From assembly GCA_027575805.1 (NCBI GenBank), contig JANBPU010000040.1, forward strand, positions 41,070-105,069: a stretch of DNA of 64,000 bases, read 5' to 3'. The translations under genes and the position numbers were made by a program. The notes below the pieces were generated by a model. The model was given only the letters and a program-made list of their open reading frames with translations. It had not been told where the DNA came from and did no database searches. Origin of the DNA: Mycoemilia scoparia. Lineage: Eukaryota > Kickxellomycota > Kickxellomycetes > Kickxellales > Kickxellaceae. Shown piece after piece: positions 22,506 through 34,641 of the stretch (the first letter of the stretch is position 1; each line of letters opens with the position of its first letter).

Positions 22506-25259
22506 TTTGACTAATTGGGAGTAGTAGGAATAAGAGCTATGATTACTAAAATGGTGATATAGAAGGCGTGAGGATGGTTAAATGTGTACAGGTTGGAAAG
22601 TGAATGTTAAAGGGAGTCTATAATATTGCAAAGCTTGCTAAAGAATGCTGGAGTGAGGGAATATAATGGTAAATTTAAAGATTGCAATTGTTTTGAGTCA
22701 TTTTAAGGAAGCTGATACCTGGTATTTATCTCAGTTTATGGACCACCCAAAGCAGACCATAGTGGTTTGTGTAAAAATAAATTTGTTGTGATTTATATTA
22801 GAAGCGTCTTTATATCCTACCCCTTGCTTCTTTATTCCCTTTATTGTTGTATGGGGTAGCGTCAAAGATCAAAACTAGAAACTGGTTAACATTGGCTTTT
22901 AGCTGATCATACGTGCATACAAGTGAATTGTTCCTTGGTACTCAGGGCTCATGTCATATGAGCTGCTAGTCAATCAGTCTCAATCTAATTCCCCAAGCTG
23001 GCTTTACTCTAGGTGTTTACAACTTACCTTGCCAACTTGCTTCTTGACTTTGCCATTCATTCCTATTCTTTGCTGAACTGTCAAAGAAGAGTGTGCAAAT
23101 CCCTGCATACATCAACAGTTATTTATCTTTGATCCTCCTTTTGATAATAGCAATTCTTATAATCCTTTCTGTGTCAAAGAAAATTAACCGGTTTTTATCT
23201 AGCTTTATCTTTTTTCACTTGCCACAATATGCAATTTGTATTGAGTTTTTTAATATACAGACCTTTATCTATGCTTATACTTAGTGGATATAACAACACC
23301 CAATCAAGGTTACACATCCATTTTGTGAGGTATTAATGCAGCTTTCAACTGAGGCATTTTTATAAATACCATTGCTCAGGATGTGCAAGTCAGTTAACCA
23401 AGAAATTGTGCAGTACTGGTAGAGAAGGCATTCACTTAAACGTACCATGAACTAGATGACATTGGCATTGCTTGCTCACCATGTGCTCTACTGGATTTAG
23501 TTTCGAGACTGGCCATTAGGGATATATTTTCAACCCAATGTGCTCAATGTTGCCATGTCCCTTTTGGAAGATCCAACAACTCTTCAAACACATGTCACAA
23601 AAATCATCGCTTTATTCCCTAGAAAACCTCTCAAGAGTCACTATGTTGTATTCCACTAACAACTGGTTTCGACAATTGATTTTCTTTTGCAAAGATATGT
23701 TGTGGCCTTAAATCAAGGACCTTTAGATACTTAGAGGGTGCATTTGGAAATTGTTTTCTCTTTTCTTTGTTTCTGTTTATTGTTATGCCGTCATACCTTT
23801 CTTTGTTCTTTATTCCATTTTATTTTTCCGAATTTATTGGCGTTCTTGCTTTTCTCGCCACAATCATAACATCCAGGCATCCCTTTCACAAAAATTCAAG
23901 GCTTCGGTCTGTGGAGTAAGTTCCAAGCATAAATCTTTTTAATGTTCTGGCCAAAATTCTTTTACAAACATTAAACTACAGAAGAAAATGACCAAATTTT
24001 GTGTGAGGCTTATACTGCGTCATTTTTCATAGTCAAACTATATACTTGGTCAGGCTATGGCTCACAATGGATAAGCTCATTTTGAAAATTTACATATACA
24101 ATGCATATTTAAATATCAAAATTTCCAGCTCTTTAAAAGTGTGTTTCCTAGCCCCAGCACCAAAGCGTTTAAAAAAAACATTAGAAGAATAGATATGGCA
24201 TTTAATGCCCACGCCTTAATCAGTCCCGCATATCATACGCTATACAAAGTTGCAGTAATCAAAATCTACCCAAATCCCAACTAGTCTGATCACATAGGGC
24301 TGCTATACCCGCTTACAAGAGTAGCCCTGGTTTAATGTTAAGCAATGCGCCTTTCACGCCTATGCGGATATTATAAAATAAGGCTTGGTGACATACATAA
24401 AAGAGCTTCAGTAAACAAAATAATAGCTTGATATTTTTATGTCCTTTTTGGCAACGATCCAATAGACCGATATATTTGTTTGATCGCATGAACAAATTGG
24501 ATACATCAAAACAAAATCACATCAGAAACTACTATAAACAAAATTTGCCATATTTAGTCAAATCACCGAACTACACCATATCAACAGTGCTTGAAACACA
24601 GCCATCAGTGAATGAAAGGTACCAAGTTAAGCTCAGAGCATTCAAAGCGCATTATTGGAATGCATAGCGGTGTTGTGTTTTCATTTACCTTTTCTATTAT
24701 TGTTTCTGTTTTCATTTGATTCATAGCTGCTCAGGTCTATTATTTGAACTAAAAAAGCAAAAATTATTAAATGTAAACACAAATTCCATGATCAAAACAA
24801 GTGGTAGCAAATAGTACCAGTCACATAGTCGTGTGACACTAGTCATGTTGATGGCTTTGCAAGCTTCAAGAGTTGAATATTGGAAAATATACTATTATCT
24901 TCAGCTATTTGATGTGTCGATAAATAGCGCATCTTTATGCATATAATAAGTAATGAAAAGCAATAGTGAGGTGGCCCTAGTCAGTGCAATTTTTAGCTCA
25001 GGGTTTGAAAAAACATATTCCCCTCCAGTGTGCCTCTTCAAGGCTTATATAGACTGCACCAGTATTTTGAATTCTAACCCACCAAGTAAATCTACCAACC
25101 AAAGTGCTTAGTACACAATAATAACAATGTATCGATTTTCAACTACCACCAATTAAAAATATAGCTGTGACAACTATTCTTATTATTAGCTGCAAAGGGG
25201 ATACTGTAAAAGCCACAGAGAGCGAGTGCAGGAACAAATTTTATGTTTTTATAAAAAAG

Positions 25260-25396
25260 GCAGATCCTCCATAAAGAGTCAACCAAATGGGTTCCTCAAG
25301 TATTTCCTGAGATTTTGGCCAATGGTCATACATCATAGGTTAGCACTGGAGAGATTATTCTGGTATACTTTCAAAGGAGATTAGCCCTGTCATATA
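25260..25396 (-). repeat. dispersed repeat family C, diverged inverted copy
   Basis: Read on the minus strand it begins TATATGACAGGGCTAATCTC, continues CTTTGAAAGTATACCAGAAT and has GACCATTGGCCAAAATCTCA further in. The first half aligns loosely with the C copies at 4264 and 7079; the second half resembles family B. Assignment is tentative. Confidence 0.3.
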
Positions 25397-25832
25397 GGGG
25401 AAATGTGGAGGGGTGTGTGGAAGAAGAGATGGAGATAGAATTATTCGTAATTCAGCATATGAGTAAGCTATGCTCAAAAAATTATCAAGGTCAGAGACAT
25501 TTATACCCTGTTAGGCGAATCATTTCGTTAGATGACTTAAAAATGTTGAGGAAATAATAATAATAATAATAATATAAAATCACCAATAATAACATCCTAT
25601 ATGTGAATGTGTGTACAAAGCACGTGTTTATCGAGTTCATTTTTAAGAAAAAAATACATGTAAACAGGTTCATGTTATTGTTGGTAAAACCAGAAAAATC
25701 AATAGTTATCCCAAAGATGGCTGACACCCAAATACCCCAAATGTTATATATGATGATTTATATTACTGCTAATCCGTTTGGCCACATTTTCACGAAAAAA
25801 GGCACCCAAACTAAAGGCAATGATGTTGGGCC

Positions 25833-25953
25833 ATGTGTGAGATGATTTTTGAAGGGCGAATGTTTACTAGTAAAACTGGACAACAATTTGGCCGGGATTG
25901 CCCCTATAATCATTGGCCACCAAAAGGGATCCTTCAAAAATTATTACCCATAT
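25833..25953 (+). repeat. MITE family A, copy in the 22-29 kb gap (121 bp)
   Basis: The left terminus is decayed (ATGTGTGAGATGATTTTTGA) but the right one is intact (CCTTCAAAAATTATTACCCA then TAT). The core keeps TTTACTAGTAAAACTGGACA, AATTTGGC and CCCCTATAATCATTGG. Same length as copies 1 and 2. Confidence 0.75.
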
Positions 25954-28900
25954 GTCCCTGTTATTGAGCTGATAGTTTGAGTTAATAACTAGAAATCTGT
26001 AGTCTTTGAATATTTTTCTGGTAGCAATGTTCTGGTAATAACAGAAATGGTATGTGTGGCTTTATATGTATTATTGAAAAGGTGACGCAAAAGCCAAAAC
26101 GTTAGAGAGGGCGTACTCATGATGGAAATGTTGGGTCTTTTTAACGAATATCCAAAGATTGTCTGCTTGACATTTGGCACTTCAAGGAGCTACAAAGCTA
26201 TATGCCTGTTATAATGTTCAATGGTATATATTATATGTGACATAGTATGTTAAAGAAAGGAAGATAGTGATATAGAGTTATGTACCTGAAAAGCCCAGAT
26301 AAGTAGCAATATAGTCTACTAGACAGAGAGCCCAAATATTTAATGACACGTGTGGATCATGGCTTTCCAAATATTTGGTGCTTCAGGTATTGCATGGATA
26401 TGTATATTCATTGTTCATGAGTATTTGTATGTTTAGAGCGAAATTAGAGGGCAATAGAAAAAAAACAACCTTTTTTGGCTATCTTAGTCACTGTACAAGA
26501 CAGTGATTTATGCGACACTATTCTACAAAGACCATACAAACAACAGAGTCTAATGCATGTGTGGATGTTTGCAATTAACAATTATTTGTTTAGAAATAGT
26601 AGTGGGCTGACCGTTGTTTTGACATATTTGCCACACACACACAGTGTTTACGCTATACGAATTATAGTGTCACCTGAGGTCTTTGTTTAAACAAACAATT
26701 AGGGCAGTGCAAAATGTGTTTGCACTTGGTCAGGGGAATGAAAAGGCAAAAGCGTAGGATGCGGCAAAGATCCGATATAAATGTGGCAGTCAATATACGT
26801 ATCCCCAGACCATGGTTGCTTGTTAGCACTGGCAGTGCTAATAGAGACTGCATTTTTAAGCTCATACATGTATGTGTGTAGAGGCATGCAGAGGATGCAA
26901 AGTGTTGCATTGGTGTGTGAGTTGGGGACAGAGAGGCATGCAGGTGGACAACATAGTGCTAAAGAAGAGGCACTTAATTGCCCTAATCAAATGTATGTAC
27001 GTATGTATGTATGTATATATGTATGGGCTGAGAAAGAGAGAGAGGGCCAATCAAACAATAATAATTGACATAATGGGAATACATAAACTTGACATGCGTG
27101 GCTGTGTGGCTTAATGTGGGCATGTGGTCCTATCAAATATAAAAAATTGTTTAGTCTGGAGTTTTGTAAGATTGAATGCATTTTCTTGGAAAACAAAAGG
27201 GAAAAGATATTGTCTGCTGGTGTGGTGGTGCTCAAGTTCATGTTTACGTCTCCACACCAATAGTGGGAAAACCTGGTTACTCCAGCAGGGAAGAAGGTCG
27301 ACACGCCGTTGCCATCACAACAATGACTGCATTGACAAATGACAATTGTGTGGTAAAGGTGGCACAGAGTTGAGCGCACCATCAGAGAACCCTTCCATTT
27401 CTTTAGAAGTTACGCCAGCACAGCGACAGAGAGAAGACAAGCCAATTCATCTGGGCATTTCGGGTAGCTACAACATCGCAACATGTTTTGCTATTGAAAA
27501 TAAAACCTGAAAGCGATATGTGTGACTTTATTCTAGAGCACGATAATCTTTTGAGAAAATCAAAGAGGAGAGAGTGTGTGAGTGTAAGATGGCTGACTAA
27601 GGCTAGGAGCGATGTCCTGCAACCAAGTAGTAGCCTAATGCCACAAGTCGATTTATTCTGGAAAGCTGCTGATGCAGCAAGTATCTGAGATCCTTTGACC
27701 CACTAAATAGAACCACCCGAAAGCAGGTGTGCTCGTATGTGCTGATGATATCAAGTGACAGAAAAGACTGGTTGTAACTTGCCTAGCCATGCACAAGAAA
27801 GGCAGGTTGCTCTATACATACGCCTGTATTTTTATGAGTAGTTGGTCCGATTGAACACAAGTCCATTGCCCATGTAAACACATTCCAGCTGCAAAGATGC
27901 TGTGTATTTCCTTTTAAAGACTTTCTTTAGTGTACATTCTGCAAAATATATAGGTGGGCGAGAGAGGAGAGCACAGATAGACTGGTGACGAGAATAAGGC
28001 GTTTTAACCAGGTAGTGATGGTGCTCGGTTTTTAGTAGTTGTGGCAACCTCCCAAATCTCTCGACCAGTCTCCCCCTCCTTGTTGCAACCGCTTCTGTTG
28101 TTGCCTCAGCCTCAATCAGTTATTTCCATGCTACCTCTTTTTGGAAAGACCTCTCCAATTATTAGTAGAGCCGCTTGCAGTTTGTGTTAACTCCCCCTAC
28201 TTGATGCGTCTTTAGTGGCCTACAACTCTGGCTCTGCTGGGCTTGCACTTTTTTTTTCAATTGTATGCAACCCAATGTTTGAAGGGAATCACCTATTATA
28301 TCACCGCTGTTCTTTTTCTTTTTATTAAAACACTTAGGCTTAGTTCATCTAAATCCGTATATCTGTCTCCTTATAACTGCCTCCATTTCTCTTCAGATCA
28401 TACGCTCATCATTTCAGTTACTTTTCATCTGTACCTTTTATTAAATATACATTAAAACCTTATAGTCCTTTGTTTCAACTCTCATCTGGCTGTACCCTTA
28501 GTATATATCGTGTTATATCTTTCTGGTGATATCCCTGTCAGATAGTAGTCCGTATGCTGGTTGTCGCCTATCAAGTCTTACCATAGGCCACCGCACAGCA
28601 TCAACTGTTATTATTATTATCATTACTCATAAAGCTACTATATCGCCCACTTGGCTACACACACATATATATTCTCCAAGTGCACATCCACCAAGCTTTA
28701 TCCATAACCATACCACACAAGCCAGCTCGCTGTTGCCTTTAGTGAGATAAAGTAACCAAAGCGTTAGTTGTCTAGTAGTTTACTAGGCATTGGCAGAAAT
28801 AAGTGTTGCTACTCTGAACACTGAATACCTGATTAAAGCAAAGCTACATATCCAAGTTCTGCTTGTACCACCACAACAAGCGTAAAAGTGGCACACTACT

Positions 28901-29068
28901 ACTGCCACCTGATATTCATTCTATAAAGACTTCAAGAAACCTCCTAAAATCATTTTCAATATAATACCTGCCTTTACACCCAGCCAGCATTCTCAAATAC
29001 TTTATCACACACATTTCTGCAAGAAGCGCAGTGATTAAGCCAGTCGTTTGTAGACCACAGGGCGAGGG

Positions 29069-30910
29069 ATGGGTATAAATATCGTTGACTTATTAAAACT
29101 AACCGAAGGAGAAGTCACACCGGACACTGTCAAGACATCTTCATTTTCTATTGATGGAATTGGCTATATCAAAGTTATATATGTTAATCTAGGAAACTGG
29201 TCAGCCGCTGGATATGCCCTGAGCATCGGCTCGATCGTATGCTCGATAGCAGTCATCGGTATAGTGCTGGCCCACATGCGAACGGCGCGAAGATTCTGTG
29301 AGAGACCATCATTTCGCTTGTCCGCATCGTTGGCCTTTTCTGACATCCTATGTGCTTTGTACCAGATTCTGCTCTACCAGTTCCCTAGTATATTTGAGCA
29401 TTCCACCGAAAGAGTTGTAAGGTGTTTGCATTTCATGATGCAGCTCGGTATCATGTCCTTTATATTCCTTACGCTATGTATTGTCATGCAGCTTAACATG
29501 GTGGTAGTGCTGAATAAGCCTGGGCTAGCCAGGAAGATAAGCCCATGGTACGAACTTGTCGCGTGGACCATCTCGATAGCCATTGCCTCAACTGCCTTGT
29601 ATATCTTCAAGTCAATGAAGTGGGTTGCCCCACTAAAGTGCTTAGCCTTTATAACATCATCCAAGCAGGCCATGACTACCGGACTGGTTCTGGTATATTT
29701 GCCAAACATGATAGGTATCCTCATTTGCACAGTCACCTGCATTGTTATCGTTATGAAGCTGTGGCCGATGTGGAGAGTGAATGGAAAATCCCGACTGCGA
29801 TTTTTACGGGCCCCAGAGGGTCCCCATAGCACTGAGGGCAGCCATTACGATGACTGTGCCGAAACCACCAGATTGGGCCTCCACGGCGGCCTGCCCAGTA
29901 TGATCAGACAAACCATGTATTTTGGCCCAAAGGTCACACAGAATCTTCCTGAGCAAGGACTAGGAAAAGCAGCTGTAGGAACCGATGAGGGGGATAGCCA
30001 CAACGACCATAGTGATGGCGATAGCGGTGATGGGTGGAAAGCAAAGCCCGAGCCAAAACCATTCCCACTAGAAATTGAAAAGATTGCCCGAATGGCCGAG
30101 GGAAACTTACATGGAAGTACTATAAATGCTGATATTGATGGGAGCCAACTAGAGGGTGCTGAAGAGTCCAGAATATCTTCAAATAGTCGTGTGCGGATGC
30201 GTCAAAAAGGTGTTCGCATCGCCATTTTCCGCATTATGTTGTATCCCGCCATTCCTGCAGTTACTCAACTACCCCTGATAATTACTCTTTTATCTTCATC
30301 TCCACATCCAAGCTTGACCATTTCCGCCATCATTTTGCCCGCATCTCAAGGAATAATCAACTTTATCATTTTCCTTCTCAATCCAAATTTCGATAAAATG
30401 TGGTCCAGGGTAAATAGAAGGATCAGGTCCACTTTTAATGGGTGGAAGCTGCGCTCGAGAGCAAGAAAGGAATCGGCATCAATAATCCCGTCTTCGCCAC
30501 AACGTCCACCATCCACATTTGTCACAACCCAAGAGTTGTCAGGGGGGCCATCAGACTTTGACCAAAGCTATCACCACCATCATCATCATCAACGCAATTA
30601 TTCAACAGATCATGATGTAGCAATGGGTCACCCTCAGGATTTTCAACCTCATTATGTAAGCAATAATAACGAAAAGAGTACACAAGTTCATCATAATATA
30701 AGTGGCCTTACCGCCAACGGAACTGCTAGTACGATATCTGACAATATAACTTCAACATCATCGCCACAAAGCAATTGTGACGGCTACGAAGATAGTGCTA
30801 AGCAATCTTCTTCAACTATTGGCATCAATGGACATGTATTATCAAAACTTAACAAACAGACGTCATCTACTAACCTAATATCTCAACCACCTAATACCAA
30901 ACCTCGCTAA
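29069..30910 (+). CDS. seven-transmembrane receptor, paralogue 4 of 5
   Basis: 613 aa, intronless. Landmarks: C-E-R-P-S-F-R-L-S-A-S-L-A-F-S-D after TM1, TM3 ending M-Q-L-N-M-V-V-V-L-N-K, S-P-W-Y-E-L-V-A-W before TM4, R-M-R-Q-K-G-V-R-I-A-I-F-R-I into TM6 and L-L-N-P-N-F-D-K-M-W after TM7. The third loop of about 140 residues is rich in Asp, Gly and Ser. The long C-tail carries a run of six His and many Ser/Thr/Asn, typical of phosphorylated receptor tails. In the TM3 motif, Asn replaces the His of L-H-L-H, so the binding pocket may differ. It stands alone between a long gene-free stretch on the left and the minus-strand small-protein array on the right. Confidence 0.88.
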   Translation: MGINIVDLLKLTEGEVTPDTVKTSSFSIDGIGYIKVIYVNLGNWSAAGYALSIGSIVCSIAVIGIVLAHMRTARRFCERPSFRLSASLAFSDILCALYQILLYQFPSIFEHSTERVVRCLHFMMQLGIMSFIFLTLCIVMQLNMVVVLNKPGLARKISPWYELVAWTISIAIASTALYIFKSMKWVAPLKCLAFITSSKQAMTTGLVLVYLPNMIGILICTVTCIVIVMKLWPMWRVNGKSRLRFLRAPEGPHSTEGSHYDDCAETTRLGLHGGLPSMIRQTMYFGPKVTQNLPEQGLGKAAVGTDEGDSHNDHSDGDSGDGWKAKPEPKPFPLEIEKIARMAEGNLHGSTINADIDGSQLEGAEESRISSNSRVRMRQKGVRIAIFRIMLYPAIPAVTQLPLIITLLSSSPHPSLTISAIILPASQGIINFIIFLLNPNFDKMWSRVNRRIRSTFNGWKLRSRARKESASIIPSSPQRPPSTFVTTQELSGGPSDFDQSYHHHHHHQRNYSTDHDVAMGHPQDFQPHYVSNNNEKSTQVHHNISGLTANGTASTISDNITSTSSPQSNCDGYEDSAKQSSSTIGINGHVLSKLNKQTSSTNLISQPPNTKPR

Positions 30911-31845
30911 TAGTCATCAGGGCAGTTTGTTTTTACTCCCTGAATGTTCTCTGATATTTCCCTTTTAATTGTTATTGTTTGAAAAATTAAACTCATTTAT
31001 CACATCATACTTCTTGTCCTTCTCTTATCTGTCTGCTACGTTGTTACTGTGTTCCCAATCACTGGTATTCCAGCCATTCCCAAACTGATATGAGTAGTTG
31101 TTTTTGTAGGGCGGATCTATTTGATAATCAACTGTGGTTGCCATTTTAATTGTTGGCCACAAAATGTCAGCCTTCAAAAGTTATCGCCCATATTTATATA
31201 CATTTATAATGATAATTAAATGCTGATACTTTTTTGGGGGGGGACATCTTGTTTCTGTGTCTGATCTCATCCTGTGCAAGGATATATAGAGCATAAACTC
31301 TAAAAATTTCAACCATATTAAAGTAATTTGGGGACATATCTCGGTGGTTTTAATAATGCAAATTAGGTCATCTGAAATTATATTGAGAATGATGATAAGC
31401 CATGCTGTGTTGGGATAAGATCAATATGAATGCTAGTGATCAGGCATAGTGTGGGGGATTCTACATGGAAGATCATGGCCAGGTACACTTCTAATGGTTT
31501 CCCTACATCAAATTTGCATTGGTTTTATCACCATAATTATTATCATAATGTATTGTATAAAGGTTAATGATAAAGATCTTCCACATTTATTATGACATTG
31601 TTTAAGCAAAATAGAGCTAATTGAACGCCATGAAAGTAGGAAGCAATCAATTTATGTGTTTCATCCATGTCGTTGGCATCCCAATAAGTAGACTCACTAG
31701 CAACCTCCAAATTGTCTGTCACAAATTGTGTTAAAAACACGGGACAATACTGCCACATATTATTACCAGTATCATAGAACAAACGACTTTTTTTTGGGGG
31801 GAAGCAACAGTACCTGAGAATAGCAAGTGTATGAGCAGATCCTGC
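30911..31845. other. intergenic, receptor 4 to small-protein array
   Basis: Convergent 3' flanks. Holds the second 106-bp A-type MITE (31088-31193) and G runs near 31237 and 31796. The overlapping short minus-strand frames at 31564-31946 have no visible support. Confidence 0.5.
31088..31193 (+). repeat. MITE family A, 106-bp subtype, copy 2
   Basis: ATATGAGTAGTTGTTTTTGT at the left and its inverted partner ending ATCGCCCATAT at the right. The core TTTGATAATCAACTGTGGTT matches the subtype at 21334. It lies about 180 bp downstream of the receptor 4 stop codon, so it may fall within that gene's 3' UTR. Confidence 0.7.
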
Positions 31846-32357
31846 TTAGATACTTTGAGATGTCTGAGGACGGCCCAAGTGGACAGGCTTTGGTTGAGCC
31901 AAAGTGTTGCTTTGAGTGCCACTGTTGTCTTTTCCACTAGATGCATGAGTCACAACACCCAACTCAACATCAACATTGGTAGAATCTGCTGGTGGAGGGT
32001 CATTATTAAGTTGCTCAGTTCCATTGGGGTTACTATTTACAGTGTGTCTGTGACCACAAGTGCACGTTCTTCTTCTTTCTGCAATAGCAGCTGCCTTCAT
32101 CTGGGCAATTTTCTTCTCTCGACGAGAAGAAACATGTGCCAAAATTACTAGAAAATACATAAAAAGAGCAGATGTGCAAAAATGGAATTGGTTAGATGGA
32201 ACTATAAATAAATATTTATATTCAAAAGATACTGGGGTATGACTAAAGCATATCAGATGTAATACTTACTAACGAGTGCAAGAAGGACGACACCGGAAAC
32301 CGAAATACCAATAATGGTGCCCTTCTTGTTGTTATCGTCATCTAGTTTACCCGCCAT
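31846..32357 (-). CDS. small single-pass membrane protein, array member 1
   Basis: 129 aa from two exons, 32357-32270 and 32147-31846, with a GTAAGT donor, a TTTTCTAG acceptor and a phase-1 intron. The joined frame gives a polar 12-residue N-terminus, a hydrophobic segment at about 13-34 (G-I-S-V-S-G-V-V-L-L-A-L-V-I-I-L), then basic S-R-R-E-K-K and a polar tail. There is no cleavable signal, and the positive-inside rule predicts N-out/C-in. The intron falls inside the membrane segment. The tail holds A-A-A-I-A-E-R and V-E-L-G-V-V-T-H, both echoed in member 5, and a C-T-C-G-H-R-H cluster that could bind metal. No known family is recognised. It is the last gene of a minus-strand block. Confidence 0.75.
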
Positions 32358-32937
32358 TATGTGTGTAGCCCAAGTTTAGTGGGAACAGCTATTTAGCTGA
32401 ATATACAAATGCGGCTTTTTTCGAATGTTGTAGTGGTAAATCTTGGAGAGTCATAAACATGAATGGAATTCTCCAGTGTGTAAAGAAAATTGATAATATT
32501 TATATAGAAGTTTGGGGATAACAGTGGTTTTATAGGAGCTGTTCATTGTTGAGATGTTGGAGTTTGGTGTTGGGCAAGTACTCAGAACTCCATGATTTTT
32601 AAAAGAGCTAGAAATACGTGGTTTTATGGCATTGGTGAAACTCAAAGGAGCAGCGACATCTTGTATGATTCTAGCATAATTAACTGCTAAAAGTTGTGAT
32701 TTAAAAGCAAAGGTCTCGATTGCCAGCCAAGAAAAGCTAATCTCTATCCAAAGTAGAGCATGGAAAATAGCCAGATATCATATGTCCATAATCTAGATAT
32801 AATTTTTAAATTATAATTCAGAATTTCAACATATAGAGCTATTGTTTAATGGCTTTATTAGTTTACTTTGAAACCTCAAAGAATAACAAAAAGCCATCTA
32901 TAATCAGATTACCCAAAAAAGAAATCAATAATCTTAT

Positions 32938-33343
32938 TCAGGAGTTGTACCAACCAGGATAGACATTTGTAACATTTCTGTGATCGGCTAGAGTCTCAGT
33001 ACTATCGCATCTCCGCATGTCTCGCTGAGGCAAATGAGCAGGTTCCATAGGGACAGCTATAGTGCTTGCTCTACTAAGCTGACCGCCAAAATCGCTATAA
33101 AGCAATGCCTCCTCCTTTCTTCTCTTCCGACGCTTCAACACATAATTACCAATCCCTAAAACTATTATAGTATCATACAGCAAATATATAGAAAATCATA
33201 CAGTTTAGTAAAAAAGGTCATTAGGCTTATCAAAAAGCGTTCTGGATTATTAAATATGTAAGCTTACCCATGACAAAAACAAGAAAACCAATAATGGTTA
33301 ATGGTATCAGCAAGGAACCGGATGATGTAGATGAATCTTCCAT
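32938..33343 (-). CDS. small single-pass membrane protein, array member 2
   Basis: 97 aa from exons 33343-33268 and 33155-32938; donor GTAAGC, acceptor TTTTAG, phase 1. A Ser-rich N-terminus of about 10 residues precedes a membrane segment S-L-L-I-P-L-T-I-I-G-F-L-V-F-V-M-G, then L-K-R-R-K-R-R-K. The first exon is exactly 76 nt, as in members 4 and 6. The N-terminal half is clearly related to member 6 (S-L-[LI]-I-P-L-x-I-[IV]-G). The cytoplasmic tail of about 60 residues is polar and ends V-Y-P-G-W-Y-N-S. Function unknown. Confidence 0.75.
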
Positions 33344-34168
33344 ATTGTTTGTCGCTAATGTGTTTTTTACACAAGGTTGTTAGGATCTAGTTTGGATAAG
33401 CTATGTGTAGGCTAGAGTATATGTGGACATATGCTATATACAAGGGTCATTAGAAGAAAAATGGTGGTCAATGTCATCTATTTGAACTGTAGTTAAGGTG
33501 TTATATATAACGAAATATCTCTCGAAACCAGAGGAAAGTCGTTTTTTGGAGCGTCTCACTCTTATAGAAAAACATGCGATAAAGTATGATCCACTATGGA
33601 GCTGTATGGAACAAAGAGAACTTTTTTGCTAAACTCTGTGTGGGATTTAGTCACATAGACAGCAGTCCAAGTCATGTGCCAAGGAATCAAAAGAATACTG
33701 ATTACGAGTCAGAGAAGATGTGAATAAGGATTACTCTGTTCTGAAATCATCTTGAAAGATATGGATTCTGCGGGATTTATGCATATAATCGTTTGTTGTA
33801 GCATAAGAAAATCAGAATTGAAGAATAGGCCCCATTGATGCCAAGAGCCCAGATGTGTAGTTTTTTATCATATGTCCAGTGTTCCATGGCACACACATAG
33901 ATGTTGGACTTTCCTTAGAATCTGAATAGACATGTGCAGAGTCTACATTCATCTCCAACCCTTAGCGTCTTATATGTTATTGTTTTCTTCGACATTTGTA
34001 TATTGGGCATCATTGACCATCCTACACAGAGCTTTAACAATACACACACACACCTGACAATACAAAAAACCAAATGTTATTAAAAATAGCTTTATTAAAA
34101 CATTATTACATGTGTAGTAGCAATGAATATATGTGCTATTAGAAAAATAGACTACAAACTAAGAAAAC
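33344..34168. other. intergenic within the small-protein array
   Basis: 825 bp of AT-rich sequence with no open frame of note. It must contain the promoter of member 2 (upstream of 33343 on the minus strand) and the terminator of member 3. An (AC)n tract lies near 34043-34054. Confidence 0.5.
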
Positions 34169-34641
34169 TCAATTTTTTCGGTAGCCGAACCAGGCTTTGA
34201 TCCTGCTTCCAGCATTTCCGCTCTCAGCTACAGCTGGCTTACTGTTGCCATTTTGTTCACCACGTTCAGCCGAACCAAGTGTATCAGCAGGGGTGTTCGT
34301 ATTGGCACCAAGCCATTGTTGGATATAGAGAGGATTTCTGTAAAGCTGTTCATTTATTTTAGCTTGCCGCTTGTTGCTTCTAATTATAGAGCAAATGAAT
34401 ACAGCTACATTTATGAATTAAAAATAGAAAAGCCGTATTTAGTTAGTCAATAATATAATGAATAGATTTAGGATGTGGTTTACTGTAAAAAAGGTGGAGT
34501 ATACATACCAGCGACAATAAAAACGATGCCTCCAATAATCGAAAACACAATGATCAGGATCAGTTTTGTGCTGAGAGAGGTGTGGCTAAGGCTGCTTGCA
34601 CTTGAGCCTATCTTTCCCAATGATCCAAATCCTTTCCCCAT
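34169..34641 (-). CDS. small single-pass membrane protein, array member 3
   Basis: 122 aa from exons 34641-34509 and 34404-34169; donor GTATGT, acceptor ATGTAG, phase 1. It has the longest N-terminal part of the array (about 24 residues, Gly/Ser-rich), then a membrane segment K-L-I-L-I-I-V-F-S-I-I-G-G-I-V-F-I-V-A-A-V-F, then R-S-N-K-R. The cytoplasmic tail carries L-G-S-A-E-R-G-E and the near-terminal K-A-W-F-G-Y-R, both matching member 4 (L-E-L-A-E-R-G-E and K-G-W-F-G-R). The pair therefore looks like a recent tandem duplicate with a conserved cytoplasmic end, perhaps a docking motif. No known family. Confidence 0.78.

Larger units (their letters stand above)
22506..29068. other. 6.5-kb stretch without a supported gene
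   Basis: Many short open frames, mostly with non-ATG starts or low complexity, and none with a domain. It contains a (TAA)n tract at 25553-25574, a reverse C-type repeat near 25260-25396, a 121-bp A-type MITE at 25833-25953 and an (ATGT)n tract at 26991-27024. From about 28050 to 29068 the plus strand is pyrimidine-rich and is probably the promoter and leader of receptor 4. A multi-exon gene made of very small exons could be hidden here, but I could not assemble one. Confidence 0.4.

Noticed and set aside
23093..23284. Hydrophobic 63-codon frame resembling a membrane anchor
   Set aside because: Starts at GTG in a T-rich stretch; hydrophobicity is explained by base composition, and no intron or basic flank like the true array members is present.
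26781..27382. Several overlapping frames on both strands with Y-I-H-T and C-M-Y-V repeats
   Set aside because: They translate an (ATGT)n tract and neighbouring low-complexity DNA.
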